Origin: Sutcliffiella halmapala
GTDB lineage: Bacteria; Bacillota; Bacilli; Bacillales; Bacillaceae_I
Assembly (NCBI RefSeq): GCF_002019665.1
Contig: NZ_KV917375.1
Span: 690,001 to 754,000 of the forward strand
Length of the DNA stretch: 64,000 nucleotides
Direction of reading: 5' to 3'
The position numbers were made by a program, and so were the translations under genes. A model generated the notes under the pieces. It saw only the letters and a program-made list of their open reading frames with translations, was not told the DNA's origin and did not search any database. Shown one piece after another: positions 8,369 to 17,128 of this stretch (positions within the stretch are counted from its first letter, which is position 1; every line of letters begins with the position of its first letter).

Positions 8369-9712
8369 ATGTCAGCTTCAACATTAATAATTGTTGCGAT
8401 TGCAGGGATATTTACACTATTATATTTAGTTATTCGCTCTAAGCTTCATGCATTTGTCGCACTTTTACTTGTAAGTTTACTTGTGGGAATTGCCGCAGGG
8501 ATGCCTTTAAATGATGTTCTGCAATCTGTTCAAAATGGAATGGGTGGAACTCTTGGCTTCGTAGCAGTAGTAGTTGGATTAGGTGCTATGTTTGGTAAAA
8601 TGTTAGAGGTTTCTGGCGGAGCAGAGCGTCTTGCTCAAACGCTTATGAAAAGATTCGGCGAAGACCGCTCTCAATGGGCTCTTGGTATTACAGGGTTTTT
8701 AGTAGCTATTCCCGTCTTCTTTGATGTTGGGTTTATTATTTTAGTTCCAATTATTTATGGATTAGCAAAGAAAACAGGGAAATCCTTACTGCATTATGGG
8801 ATTCCATTGCTTGCAGGATTAGCGGTAACTCATAGCTTCATACCGCCAACACCAGGACCAATTGCTGTTGCAGAGTTGATTGGGGCGGATCTTGGTTGGG
8901 TTATCCTATTTGGTGTTATTGCAGGTATTCCGGCCATGATTATTGCTGGGCCAATTTTCGGTAAATACATCGCCAAAAAAATTCATGTAACAGTACCAGC
9001 TTATATGGAATTTGAAGAAAAAGAATATGATAAAGATTTACCTGGTTTTGGTTTGATTTCTGCAATTATTTTAGTACCATTAGTGTTAATTTTGATGAAT
9101 ACGCTCTCGACAGTACTACTTCCCGAAGATAGCTGGATTCGAGCAATTACAACGTTTGTCGGGCATCCATTTGTCGCATTAACGATTGCAACATTATTGA
9201 CCTTCTTCTTCTTAGGAACAAAACGTGGTTATTCGAAGCAAGAAGTACATGACATCGCAACAAAAGCTTTAGAGCCAGCTGGGATTATTATTCTAGTAAC
9301 GGGTGCAGGTGGAGTGTTTAAACAAGTACTAATGGATTCTGGTGTTGGAGAAGTATTAGGTGATATGATGGCTACATCTCCACTACCTCCAATCGTGCTT
9401 GCCTTTTTAATAGCTGCAATAGTTCGCGTTGCTCAAGGATCTGCAACAGTTGCAATGGTAACTGCAGCAGGACTTATTACCCCAGTAATCGGAATTATGG
9501 ATTTAGAAGGTCCGATACTTGGATTAATCGTTATTTCAATTGCCTCAGGGGCAACGGTTCTTTCTCACGTGAACGATTCTGGTTTCTGGTTAGTGAACAG
9601 ATATTTCGGTTTAGACGTAAAAGACACATTAAAATCATGGACAGTAATGGAAACAATTATTGGGCTAGTTGGTTTCACCACAGCTCTTATACTTGCATTA
9701 ATTATCGGTTAA
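8369..9712 (+). CDS. gntP: Gluconate permease, GntP family
   Basis: A 447-residue inner-membrane proton symporter with about 12-14 helices. GntP-family features visible include VGLGAMFGKMLEVSGGAERLA, the conserved HSFIPPTPGP loop and the C-terminal ATVLSHVNDSGFWLV segment. It takes up gluconate for the kinase encoded next. ATG 8369 follows TAGGAGG. It lies 28 nt behind gnd in the same transcript. Confidence 0.92.
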   Translation: MSASTLIIVAIAGIFTLLYLVIRSKLHAFVALLLVSLLVGIAAGMPLNDVLQSVQNGMGGTLGFVAVVVGLGAMFGKMLEVSGGAERLAQTLMKRFGEDRSQWALGITGFLVAIPVFFDVGFIILVPIIYGLAKKTGKSLLHYGIPLLAGLAVTHSFIPPTPGPIAVAELIGADLGWVILFGVIAGIPAMIIAGPIFGKYIAKKIHVTVPAYMEFEEKEYDKDLPGFGLISAIILVPLVLILMNTLSTVLLPEDSWIRAITTFVGHPFVALTIATLLTFFFLGTKRGYSKQEVHDIATKALEPAGIIILVTGAGGVFKQVLMDSGVGEVLGDMMATSPLPPIVLAFLIAAIVRVAQGSATVAMVTAAGLITPVIGIMDLEGPILGLIVISIASGATVLSHVNDSGFWLVNRYFGLDVKDTLKSWTVMETIIGLVGFTTALILALIIG

Positions 9713-9719
9713 ATGAATT

Positions 9720-9748
9720 AGAGTGCCTATCACAGGCGCTCTTTCCTT
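9720..9748 (+). terminator. Weak hairpin between gntP and gntK
   Basis: AGAGTGCCT (9720-9728) pairs with AGGCGCTCT (9734-9742), followed by TTCCTT rather than a solid T run. It is more likely an attenuator or stability element than a full stop, because gntK follows 36 nt later. Confidence 0.45.
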
Positions 9749-9778
9749 GGTTTCAGTGGCATAAAGGAGGAAAACATA

Positions 9779-11308
9779 TTGACTACATACATGCTAGGCG
9801 TTGACATAGGAACAACAAGTACAAAAGCGGTTTTATTTACCAAAAGGGGCCAGGTGCACAGCCAATTTATGGTAGAATACCCTCTGCTTACACCGGTATT
9901 AGGGGCAGCGGAACAGGATCCAGAGGAGATTTTTCAGGCGGTTGTGACTTCGATACGTGAAGCCGTTCAGCTTGGTAATATTGAGGTGAAGGATCTGTCG
10001 TTAGTGAGCTTTAGTGCAGCGATGCATAGTGTAATTGCGATTGATGAAACAGGAGCTCCGTTAACTAAAAGCATTACATGGGCTGATCAGCGCAGTGAAA
10101 AATGGGCAAAGAAATTAAAGGAAGAGTGGAATGGTCATGAGATTTATTTACGTACCGGAACTCCTATCCATCCGATGTCCCCACTTGCAAAGCTCATTTG
10201 GTTAAGAAATGAAAATCCAGACGTTTTTGAGAAAGCATCGAAGTTTATTTCTATTAAAGAGTATGTGTTCCACAAGCTTTTTGGAGAATATGTGGTAGAT
10301 TACTCAATTGCTTCGGCAACAGGGTTGCTTAATCTGGAAAAACTAACATGGGATGAAGAAGCACTAACGATCGCGGGCGTTTCCCCGGATAAACTTTCAA
10401 GAATCGTTCCAACGACTGAAATTTTAACAGGCTTGAAGGAGGAATGGGCGCAGAAACTCGGTATTCCAACAGACGTTCCATTTGTCATTGGTGCGAATGA
10501 TGGCGTGCTTTCGAACCTAGGAGTAAATGCAGTTCAACCTGGAGTTGTCGCTTTAACGATTGGCACAAGCGGCGCAATTAGAACGGTGATTGACAAACCT
10601 GTTACCGATCCGAAAGGTCGAACGTTCTGTTATGCGTTGACAGAAAACCATTGGGTAATTGGTGGACCGGTGAACAATGGTGGAATGATCATGCGCTGGC
10701 TCCGCGACGAGCTTTGTCAAGAAGAGGTCGAAGAAGCAGGGCTAACTAGTTTAGATCCGTATGATGTTATCACGAACAAAATTTCGCAGGTGAAACCAGG
10801 TGCAGAAGGCGTGATTTTCCATCCTTATTTAACTGGGGAACGTGCTCCTATCTGGAACGGCAACGCACGAGGATCCTTCTTCGGTCTCGGAATTCATCAT
10901 AAAAAAGAACATATGATGCGCGCTGTTTTAGAGGGAATTAACTTAAATCTTTATACGGTTCTCTTAGCATTAGAAGAAATCATTGGGATTCCAGAAAAAA
11001 TCCACGCAACAGGCGGATTCGCACGCTCGGAAATTTGGTGTCAAATGTTATCCAATATTTTCAATCAAAAGGTAAGTATTCCTGAGAGTGTGGAAAGTTC
11101 TTGTTTAGGAGCGGCAGTTTTGGGTTTATATGCCTTAGGAGAAATTGATTCCTTTGACGTTATGGCAGATATGGTTGGTTCGACTAAGAGCTATGCCCCT
11201 GAAAGCGATGAAGTCGAGGTATACAGAGAGCTTACTCCTATCTACATTCGATTAAGTCGTCTATTCCAACAAGAATACGACGAAATCGTGAAGTTTCAGC
11301 AAAGATAA
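9779..11308 (+). CDS. gntK: Gluconokinase, FGGY family
   Basis: Phosphorylates gluconate to 6-phosphogluconate, feeding Gnd. The 509-residue protein shows the FGGY_N phosphate-1 motif GVDIGTTSTKAVLF, a TWADQRSEKWA segment, and the FGGY_C motifs GTSGAIRT and ATGGFARSEIW. The start is TTG 9779, preceded by AAAGGAGG at 8-nt spacing; the next Met is five codons in. Last gene of the gluconate operon. Confidence 0.92.
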   Translation: MTTYMLGVDIGTTSTKAVLFTKRGQVHSQFMVEYPLLTPVLGAAEQDPEEIFQAVVTSIREAVQLGNIEVKDLSLVSFSAAMHSVIAIDETGAPLTKSITWADQRSEKWAKKLKEEWNGHEIYLRTGTPIHPMSPLAKLIWLRNENPDVFEKASKFISIKEYVFHKLFGEYVVDYSIASATGLLNLEKLTWDEEALTIAGVSPDKLSRIVPTTEILTGLKEEWAQKLGIPTDVPFVIGANDGVLSNLGVNAVQPGVVALTIGTSGAIRTVIDKPVTDPKGRTFCYALTENHWVIGGPVNNGGMIMRWLRDELCQEEVEEAGLTSLDPYDVITNKISQVKPGAEGVIFHPYLTGERAPIWNGNARGSFFGLGIHHKKEHMMRAVLEGINLNLYTVLLALEEIIGIPEKIHATGGFARSEIWCQMLSNIFNQKVSIPESVESSCLGAAVLGLYALGEIDSFDVMADMVGSTKSYAPESDEVEVYRELTPIYIRLSRLFQQEYDEIVKFQQR

Positions 11309-11350
11309 ACGTTGCTAGCGAGCACAAGGATTGGATATTAACCGCGGCAT

Positions 11351-11566
11351 TTAACAGGCTCCAAATAAAAAAACGACATTCTCTCTATCCATACAGTAGT
11401 GAGATTGTCGTTCTTTTTTGTGTAATTGATTTAATTTTTCTTTCTTTGTCTTCGTAACTTTTGTTGTTAAATTAGCTAATGCGTATGTGCCACGCCCGTT
11501 TTCAGGGTTTCTTTTTCCTTCTCTTGCAAGCTTTTCACGTAACTTTTTTGCCTTACTCTTTGCCAT
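11351..11566 (-). CDS. Small basic conserved protein (71 aa)
   Basis: Starts MAKSKAKKLREKLAREGKRN and is very rich in Lys and Arg, resembling small uncharacterised Bacillus proteins of the YqkK kind. An upstream in-frame ATG at 11605 exists, but 11566 is preceded by TAGGAGTGA at suitable spacing. The 3' end overlaps a rho-independent terminator: the last ~17 codons lie in the stem, loop and T run. Function unknown; nucleic-acid binding is only suggested by composition. Confidence 0.65.
   Translation of the reverse strand: MAKSKAKKLREKLAREGKRNPENGRGTYALANLTTKVTKTKKEKLNQLHKKERQSHYCMDRENVVFLFGAC
11366..11420. terminator. Bidirectional terminator between gntK and the small basic gene
   Basis: AACGACATTCTC pairs with GAGATTGTCGTT around a long loop. 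T runs flank it on both strands, so it can stop gntK (plus) and the minus-strand gene. The arm lies inside the end of the minus-strand coding region. Confidence 0.75.
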
Positions 11567-11667
11567 TATTATCACTCCTAACATATATTTACAAAGAGTA
11601 TACATGATTTATCGCCAATTGGAAATAGGTTTTCGGTGGATTGCTATGTTTTATTCGTACGTCTTTC

Positions 11668-11676
11668 TGCTATAAT
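11668..11676 (+). promoter_or_regulatory. Extended -10 promoter of prfC
   Basis: TGCTATAAT is a consensus extended -10 located 41 nt before the prfC start. No good -35 hexamer is seen at 17 nt. Confidence 0.5.
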
Positions 11677-11716
11677 ATCGTTATTGTGTAATTTTTGAGA
11701 GGTAGGGTCCAAAACA

Positions 11717-13291
11717 TTGAAAAATGAACTTTTAAATAAAGAAATAGACCGTAGAAGAACGTTTGCGATTATTTCGCATCCCGATGCCGGGAAAACAACC
11801 TTAACGGAGAAGCTACTTTTATTCGGTAATGTTATCCGTTCTGCCGGTACAGTTAAAGGAAAAAAATCCGGAAAATTCGCGACATCGGATTGGATGGAAA
11901 TTGAGAAAAAGCGTGGAATTTCCGTTACTTCCAGTGTCATGAGCTTTGAATACATGGATAGACATATTAATATTCTCGATACGCCCGGGCATGAAGATTT
12001 CAGTGAAGATACGTATCGTACCTTAACAGCTGTAGATAGCGCTGTGATGATTATTGACTGTACAAAAGGGGTAGAGCCTCAGACAATAAAATTATTTAAA
12101 GTCTGTCGTATGAGAGGCATTCCGATTTTCACATTTATCAATAAGCTAGATCGTGAAGGAAAAGAGCCATTGGCGTTGCTTGAGGAAATTGAAGAAGTGC
12201 TTGGCATTGAATCGTATGCGATGAACTGGCCTGTTGGTATGGGAAAACGCTTCTTAGGTGTATATGACCGTTATAATGAAGTGTTTATCCGCTATCAAGG
12301 GAAGGATGAAGAGGACCGCATACCTTTTAAAGAGTTAGAAGGAGTAGAAGAGATTGCGACCCATCCTACTTTTATTCAAGCGAAGGAAGACTTCGAGCTT
12401 TTAGAAGAAGCTGGAAATGATTTTTCGATTGAAAAAGTAAAAAATGGTTTACAAACTCCTGTTTTCTTCGGAAGTGCCATCTCCAATTTTGGCGTTGAAA
12501 TGTTCTTCCGTACTTTCTTAGATTTAGCGAGTGAACCACAGCCAAGGCAAACTGTTGAAGAAAAAATCGAACCACAGGATGCAAAATTCTCTGGATTTAT
12601 TTTCAAGATTCAAGCTAATATGAATCCTGCACACCGAGATCGCTTAGCTTTCTTACGCATTTGTTCAGGTGTGTTTGAGCGTGGAATGACGGTAACAGTG
12701 AGTCGTACGAACAAAGCGATTAAGCTAACTCAATCCCAACAATTTCTTGCTTCTGATCGTGAAACAGTAGACCATGCATATCCTGGAGATATCATTGGGA
12801 TATATGATCCAGGTGTCTATCAAATTGGGGATTCCTTATATGATGGCAACCAAAAGGTAGAGTTTGATGAAATTCCAACGTTTGCGCCAGAACTTTTTGT
12901 AAAAGTTGAGGCCAAGAACGTTATGAAAGGTAAGCAGTTCGGAAAAGGAATCACTCAGCTTGTACAAGAAGGTGCGATCCAGTTATTCCGCCAATATGGC
13001 ACAGACGCCTACATTCTAGGAGCAGTAGGTCAACTTCAACTAGACGTATTCGAATACCGTATGAAAGGTGAATACAACGTGGAAGTAGTCTACAATATGA
13101 TTGGCTCGAAAATCCCACGTTGGTTAGAAAGCCAGCAAGTGGACACCAATCTATTCGACTCTCGTAATATGTTAGTAAAAGATCGTAACAATAACTATGT
13201 TGCTTTATTCGATAATGATTTCTCTTTACGTTGGTTCCAAGATAAAAATCCGAAAATCGGCTTAATTGATATTATGGCGAACGAGGAATAA
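11717..13291 (+). CDS. prfC: Peptide chain release factor 3 (RF3)
   Basis: Translational GTPase that recycles RF1/RF2 from terminating ribosomes. At 524 residues it is close to E. coli RF3 (529). G-domain motifs: G1 [13 protein letters not shown]2 in [10 protein letters not shown]3 [14 protein letters not shown]4 NKLDRE. The RF3-specific C-terminal domain follows. The start is TTG 11717, preceded by GAGGTAGGG; no in-frame ATG lies nearby. RF3 is absent from B. subtilis but occurs patchily in Bacillaceae. The gene stands alone between its own promoter and terminator. Confidence 0.93.
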   Translation: MKNELLNKEIDRRRTFAIISHPDAGKTTLTEKLLLFGNVIRSAGTVKGKKSGKFATSDWMEIEKKRGISVTSSVMSFEYMDRHINILDTPGHEDFSEDTYRTLTAVDSAVMIIDCTKGVEPQTIKLFKVCRMRGIPIFTFINKLDREGKEPLALLEEIEEVLGIESYAMNWPVGMGKRFLGVYDRYNEVFIRYQGKDEEDRIPFKELEGVEEIATHPTFIQAKEDFELLEEAGNDFSIEKVKNGLQTPVFFGSAISNFGVEMFFRTFLDLASEPQPRQTVEEKIEPQDAKFSGFIFKIQANMNPAHRDRLAFLRICSGVFERGMTVTVSRTNKAIKLTQSQQFLASDRETVDHAYPGDIIGIYDPGVYQIGDSLYDGNQKVEFDEIPTFAPELFVKVEAKNVMKGKQFGKGITQLVQEGAIQLFRQYGTDAYILGAVGQLQLDVFEYRMKGEYNVEVVYNMIGSKIPRWLESQQVDTNLFDSRNMLVKDRNNNYVALFDNDFSLRWFQDKNPKIGLIDIMANEE

Positions 13292-13304
13292 ACGTAACAT
13301 TCTG

Positions 13305-13332
13305 AGCCCATGCAGCAATGCATGGGCTTTTT
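13305..13332 (+). terminator. Terminator after prfC
   Basis: AGCCCATGCA and TGCATGGGCT form a perfect 10-bp stem with a 4-nt loop, followed by TTTT. Confidence 0.9.
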
Positions 13333-13430
13333 GGCATAAAAAACTGTAGACAAATTGCTCATTTACCTTAAAATTATCTGGAAATTACCGATAGAAAATA
13401 AAAAGGGGTGACAGTTGGGGGGGCAATCAA

Positions 13431-13862
13431 GTGATTAATTATACATCTATGGGAGAAAAAGCAAAATGGGAAGGTTTATATCAAATTAGACACTATGTTG
13501 TAGGCAGCATGACCCTATTAAAGCTTAGTGGTAAAGATGTAAAAACTGGTAGAACACCGATTTACTTGGAGCAGCTAAATGGAGAAAAGCTTCGATTTGT
13601 TAGTAGAGTTCTTTTACCAAAAGATAAGGAAATATTGCTAGGATTACGCTTTTCTATTACTGAGAATCTAATGGAATTCAAGGCGCATATAGTCGGTGTG
13701 ATCTCAAATGAAAAAAAGAAGCAATATACCTATCTTGTAGAATTCGACATTGATAATGAGGAAAAGCGAGTGAATATACTCTCATTTGTGAATAAAATTC
13801 AGTTGGCAAATAAGCAGAAGAAATTGAGGAATGTTACTCAGATTGCTATTGAGATTGAATAG
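13431..13862 (+). CDS. Uncharacterised 143-residue protein, possibly PilZ-like
   Basis: A soluble protein with no signal or membrane segment. The centre (residues ~45-115) alternates short beta-like stretches (PIYLEQLNGEKLRFVSRVLLP; FKAHIVGVISN) in a pattern reminiscent of PilZ-type barrels, but the canonical RxxxR and DxSxxG c-di-GMP motifs are not clearly present. The start is GTG 13431, behind a G-rich tract at about 7-nt spacing; ATG 13449 is an alternative without a ribosome site. It is flanked by terminators. Function not recognised. Confidence 0.65.
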   Translation: MINYTSMGEKAKWEGLYQIRHYVVGSMTLLKLSGKDVKTGRTPIYLEQLNGEKLRFVSRVLLPKDKEILLGLRFSITENLMEFKAHIVGVISNEKKKQYTYLVEFDIDNEEKRVNILSFVNKIQLANKQKKLRNVTQIAIEIE

Positions 13863-13876
13863 GCTGAGAAGCTAAT

Positions 13877-13904
13877 GCCACCTTAAGCGGGTGGTTCTTT
13901 TTTG
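13877..13904 (+). terminator. Terminator after the 143-residue gene
   Basis: CCACC (13878-13882) and GGTGG (13890-13894) form a short stem followed by TTCTTTTTT. Confidence 0.65.
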
Positions 13905-13997
13905 TGTGTGGAGAATGAAGAGATTCGGGGAAAAGTATTCAGCAAGTACCTGAAAATGGGACAGAAATAGATCCAGTAGATTAACCACTAAAAAAAC

Positions 13998-14006
13998 TGC
14001 TATACT
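13998..14006 (+). promoter_or_regulatory. Extended -10 upstream of csbA
   Basis: TGCTATACT is an extended -10 about 49 nt before csbA. I see no convincing sigma-B sequence here, although csbA is a sigma-B gene in B. subtilis. Confidence 0.4.
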
Positions 14007-14054
14007 AAAAGTATATCGAGAGAATTGTGTTTAGATAGGAAAGAGGTTTTAAGA

Positions 14055-14279
14055 TTGTTGGTGAAGCTATTATTAGCGATATTTCTACCTGCACTACTTG
14101 TGGTACTGTTCACCCGAGTGACGTATAGCTTGTATGTGGGAACAGGCTTGACTATTGCGTTGTTCATTGGCTCTATCATAAAAGGGTATACCGAAGAATG
14201 GTACATTATTTTAATAGATGCTATTTCGATCGGGATAGGTTTTTTATATGCGAGAAGAATGGTGAGGAAATTTCGTTAA
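14055..14279 (+). CDS. csbA: CsbA-like small membrane protein
   Basis: A 74-residue hydrophobic protein with two to three helices (LVKLLLAIFLPALLVVLF; GTGLTIALFIGSII; LIDAISIGIGFLY). Start TTG 14055 is chosen because AAGAGG lies 8 nt upstream; the frame stays open to an earlier TTG at 14025. It lies upstream of uvrB as csbA does in B. subtilis, and the length is similar (76 aa there). Function is unknown; the B. subtilis gene is general-stress controlled. Confidence 0.75.
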   Translation: MLVKLLLAIFLPALLVVLFTRVTYSLYVGTGLTIALFIGSIIKGYTEEWYIILIDAISIGIGFLYARRMVRKFR

Positions 14280-14303
14280 GACTAATAAAGTATTAAAAGA
14301 AGA

Positions 14304-14338
14304 GGAGGTAGGCTCTAGTTAGAGTTTACCTCCTTTTT
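14304..14338. terminator. Terminator between csbA and the convergent lipoprotein gene
   Basis: GGAGGTA pairs with TACCTCC, with an inner CTCT/AGAG helix, followed by TTTTT on the plus strand. The lipoprotein stop codon lies in the loop. Confidence 0.7.
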
Positions 14339-14815
14339 GGCAGTTTTGACTGCTTTACGGTATGTTTCAACCGCTGCTTTTTCCTCTGCTGTTGTTTCTT
14401 CTAAATGACCCGGACGCACAACCCATAGTGGATCCTTACCAAAGGTTTCTCCATATCCTATTAAGATACCTGAGAAAGTAATCGTATCTCCTACCTTAAT
14501 CGGTTCGGAAGGTCCTTCAATGAAGGTCAAGAGGATAGTCGGAAGGAGCGGTTCTTGTAACTCGTACGTTTTATCATCCTCGATTCGAACGACGGTCGCA
14601 GTCCAGCGAACAGCCTTGTCTTTGTTTTCCTTAATAAAGTCATGGACATATACCCCATTTATTTCACTGTATGTTAGTTCTTGATCAGGCTTGGTAAGCG
14701 CTTCTTCATCTAGATAATCTAAGGAGAGCTGCTCTGTCGGAATAGTACTAGAATTACATCCCACTAAGAGACATACCCCCAAAATAATAGATATTACTGC
14801 AAATTTATTCATCAT
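14315..14815 (-). CDS. Lipoprotein with an OB-fold (tRNA_anti-like) domain
   Basis: About 167 residues. The N-terminus is a lipoprotein signal with lipobox LVGC, so the mature protein is membrane-anchored and extracellular. Residues ~60-150 resemble the tRNA_anti-like OB-fold family (AVRWTATVVRIEDD; IKVGDTITFSGILIGYGE). The start at 14815 (MMNKF) follows GAGGGAGA; 14812 is equally possible. The ligand is unknown; OB folds in lipoproteins usually bind peptides, glycans or other proteins. Confidence 0.75.
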   Translation of the reverse strand: MMNKFAVISIILGVCLLVGCNSSTIPTEQLSLDYLDEEALTKPDQELTYSEINGVYVHDFIKENKDKAVRWTATVVRIEDDKTYELQEPLLPTILLTFIEGPSEPIKVGDTITFSGILIGYGETFGKDPLWVVRPGHLEETTAEEKAAVETYRKAVKTAKKEVNSN

Positions 14816-14839
14816 AATCTCCCTCAAACAGGTTTCCAA

Positions 14840-15054
14840 AACAAACTACATGATAACAATAACATAATAGAACAAACCAATTAGCGCAATAACTGACCAA
14901 TCGAGGACACTAAAAGACGAAATCCGAGGAGAAATACTAGAAACCAACAAGAGCGGGTATACCCTATTACATGGGGGCAGAAAATCCTTCTGGTGCCTGT
15001 CCCCAAAGCGTAATTTAATTTTGCTGTAACAACTATATTATATTACAAAAAAGT
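14840..15054. other. Intergenic region upstream of uvrB
   Basis: No gene seen. It contains TGGTGCCTGTCCCC (14991-15004), a short dispersed motif common in Bacillaceae intergenic DNA, partly complementary to GGGGGCAG just before it. Confidence 0.5.
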
Positions 15055-15068
15055 CGAATGTAAGTTCG
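15055..15068. promoter_or_regulatory. LexA (DinR) SOS box of uvrBA
   Basis: CGAAT-GTAA-GTTCG is one base off the palindromic Bacillus SOS box CGAAC-N4-GTTCG. It lies just upstream of the uvrB promoter, and uvrB is an SOS gene in B. subtilis. Confidence 0.75.
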
Positions 15069-15076
15069 TATTTTTG

Positions 15077-15104
15077 TTGTTTTAGGTGTTGTTTGTGGTA
15101 GAAT
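15077..15104 (+). promoter_or_regulatory. Promoter of uvrBA
   Basis: -35 TTGTTT (15077-15082), 16-nt spacer, -10 TAGAAT (15099-15104), just downstream of the LexA-like box. Confidence 0.55.
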
Positions 15105-15144
15105 ATTGTTAGATAGAGATGAACGGAAATGGAGGCTTTAGGGA

Positions 15145-17121
15145 ATGGAACAGTTTGAGTTAGTGTCAGGTTATAAGCCTGGCGGGGACCAGCCGGAGGC
15201 AATTCGCCAGATAGTGGAAGGGTTGAATGCAGGAAAAAGGCATCAAACACTGCTTGGGGCAACAGGAACAGGAAAAACCTTTACTATTTCTAATGTTATT
15301 CAACAAGTTAAAAAACCAACATTAATTATCGCCCATAACAAAACATTAGCAGGGCAATTATATAGTGAGTTTAAAGAATTCTTTCCGAACAATGCTGTTG
15401 AATACTTTGTTAGTTACTATGATTACTATCAACCAGAGGCCTATGTTCCTTCTACTGATACGTTCATAGAAAAGGATTCCAGCATAAACGATGAAATTGA
15501 TAAGCTTCGTCACTCGGCAACAGCATCCCTTTTTGAGCGAGAAGATGTTATTATCATCGCCAGTGTTTCATGTATCTATGGATTAGGTTCTCCAGAAGAA
15601 TACCGAGACTTGGTCGTTTCCCTCCGTACTGGAATGGAAAAAGAGCGTAATGAATTATTACGTAATCTTGTTGACGTTCAATATGCACGTAATGATATTG
15701 ATTTCCGTCGTGGAACGTTCCGAGTTCGTGGAGATGTCGTGGAAATTTTCCCTGCCTCTCGTGATGAGCATTGTATCCGCGTGGAGTTCTTTGGTGATGA
15801 AATTGATCGTATCCGAGAAGTAGATGCGCTAACTGGTGAAATCCTTCGCGATCGTAATCATGTTTCCATTTTCCCAGCTTCCCACTTCGTTACCCGTGAA
15901 GAAAAGATGAAAAAAGCAATCGTAAACATAGAAGCAGAATTGGAAGAGAGACTAGTAGAACTTCGTGAAAATGGAAAGTTACTAGAGGCACAGCGATTAG
16001 AACAACGTACACGCTATGACCTGGAAATGATGGCAGAAATGGGCTTTTGCTCAGGTATTGAAAACTACTCCCGCCATTTAACGCTAAGGCCTTCTGGCTC
16101 AACTCCATACACATTAATAGATTTCTTTCCAAAGGATTTTTTACTTGTAGTCGATGAGTCCCATGTTACACTCCCGCAAGTAAGGGGGATGTTCAATGGC
16201 GACCAAGCAAGAAAGCAAGTGCTTGTGGATCACGGCTTCCGTTTGCCATCATCCAAGGACAATCGTCCGTTAAGATTTGAAGAGTTTGAAGAAAAAACAA
16301 GTCAAATTGTCTATGTTTCTGCAACCCCTGGACCTTATGAAATCGAACGTACACCGAAAATGATCGAGCAGATTATCCGTCCGACGGGTCTTCTAGATCC
16401 AACGATTGAGGTTCGTCCAATTAAAGGGCAAATCGATGACTTAATTGACGAGATTCATAAACGAGTAGAGGTAAATGAAAGAGTATTAGTAACGACGCTA
16501 ACGAAAAAAATGTCTGAGGATTTAACGGATTATTTAAAAGAACTCGGCATTAAAGTAGCTTACTTGCATTCTGAAATTAAAACACTAGAGCGAATTGAAA
16601 TTATTCGGGAGCTTCGTCTAGGAAAGCATGATGTCTTAATTGGGATTAACCTTTTAAGAGAAGGATTAGATATCCCAGAAGTGTCGCTCGTCACGATTTT
16701 AGACGCAGACAAGGAAGGCTTTCTTCGTTCAGAGCGCGCTTTAATTCAAACGATTGGTCGTGCAGCGCGTAACTCCAACGGAAAAGTTATTATGTATGCG
16801 GATAAAATAACAAAATCAATGGATATTGCCATAAATGAGACGAAACGTCGCCGTGAAATTCAAGAAGCGCATAATCTCCAACATGGAATCACACCAACTA
16901 CCATCCAAAAGAAGGTTCGAGACGTTATTCGTGCTACTTTTGCTGCGGAAGATCAAGGGGAATATGAGACAAAAACAATTGTAAGACCAAAAACAAAAAA
17001 AGAACGAGAAAAGCTCATAGAAGGCATGGAGCAGGAGATGAGGGATGCGGCAAAGGGACTCGATTTCGAGAGAGCAGCCGAGCTTCGTGATCTCATCTTA
17101 GAGCTAAAAGCGGAAGGATGA
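15145..17121 (+). CDS. uvrB: Excinuclease ABC subunit B
   Basis: DNA damage-verifying helicase-like subunit of nucleotide excision repair. The 658-residue protein has Walker [10 protein letters not shown], the beta-hairpin region [12 protein letters not shown], Walker B VVDESHVT, helicase motif [11 protein letters not shown], and a C-terminal UVR motif ([12 protein letters not shown]) that contacts UvrC. The start at 15145 is preceded by GGAGG. uvrA follows 7 nt after the stop, so the two are co-transcribed. Confidence 0.97.
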   Translation: MEQFELVSGYKPGGDQPEAIRQIVEGLNAGKRHQTLLGATGTGKTFTISNVIQQVKKPTLIIAHNKTLAGQLYSEFKEFFPNNAVEYFVSYYDYYQPEAYVPSTDTFIEKDSSINDEIDKLRHSATASLFEREDVIIIASVSCIYGLGSPEEYRDLVVSLRTGMEKERNELLRNLVDVQYARNDIDFRRGTFRVRGDVVEIFPASRDEHCIRVEFFGDEIDRIREVDALTGEILRDRNHVSIFPASHFVTREEKMKKAIVNIEAELEERLVELRENGKLLEAQRLEQRTRYDLEMMAEMGFCSGIENYSRHLTLRPSGSTPYTLIDFFPKDFLLVVDESHVTLPQVRGMFNGDQARKQVLVDHGFRLPSSKDNRPLRFEEFEEKTSQIVYVSATPGPYEIERTPKMIEQIIRPTGLLDPTIEVRPIKGQIDDLIDEIHKRVEVNERVLVTTLTKKMSEDLTDYLKELGIKVAYLHSEIKTLERIEIIRELRLGKHDVLIGINLLREGLDIPEVSLVTILDADKEGFLRSERALIQTIGRAARNSNGKVIMYADKITKSMDIAINETKRRREIQEAHNLQHGITPTTIQKKVRDVIRATFAAEDQGEYETKTIVRPKTKKEREKLIEGMEQEMRDAAKGLDFERAAELRDLILELKAEG

Positions 17122-17128
17122 CGAAAGA

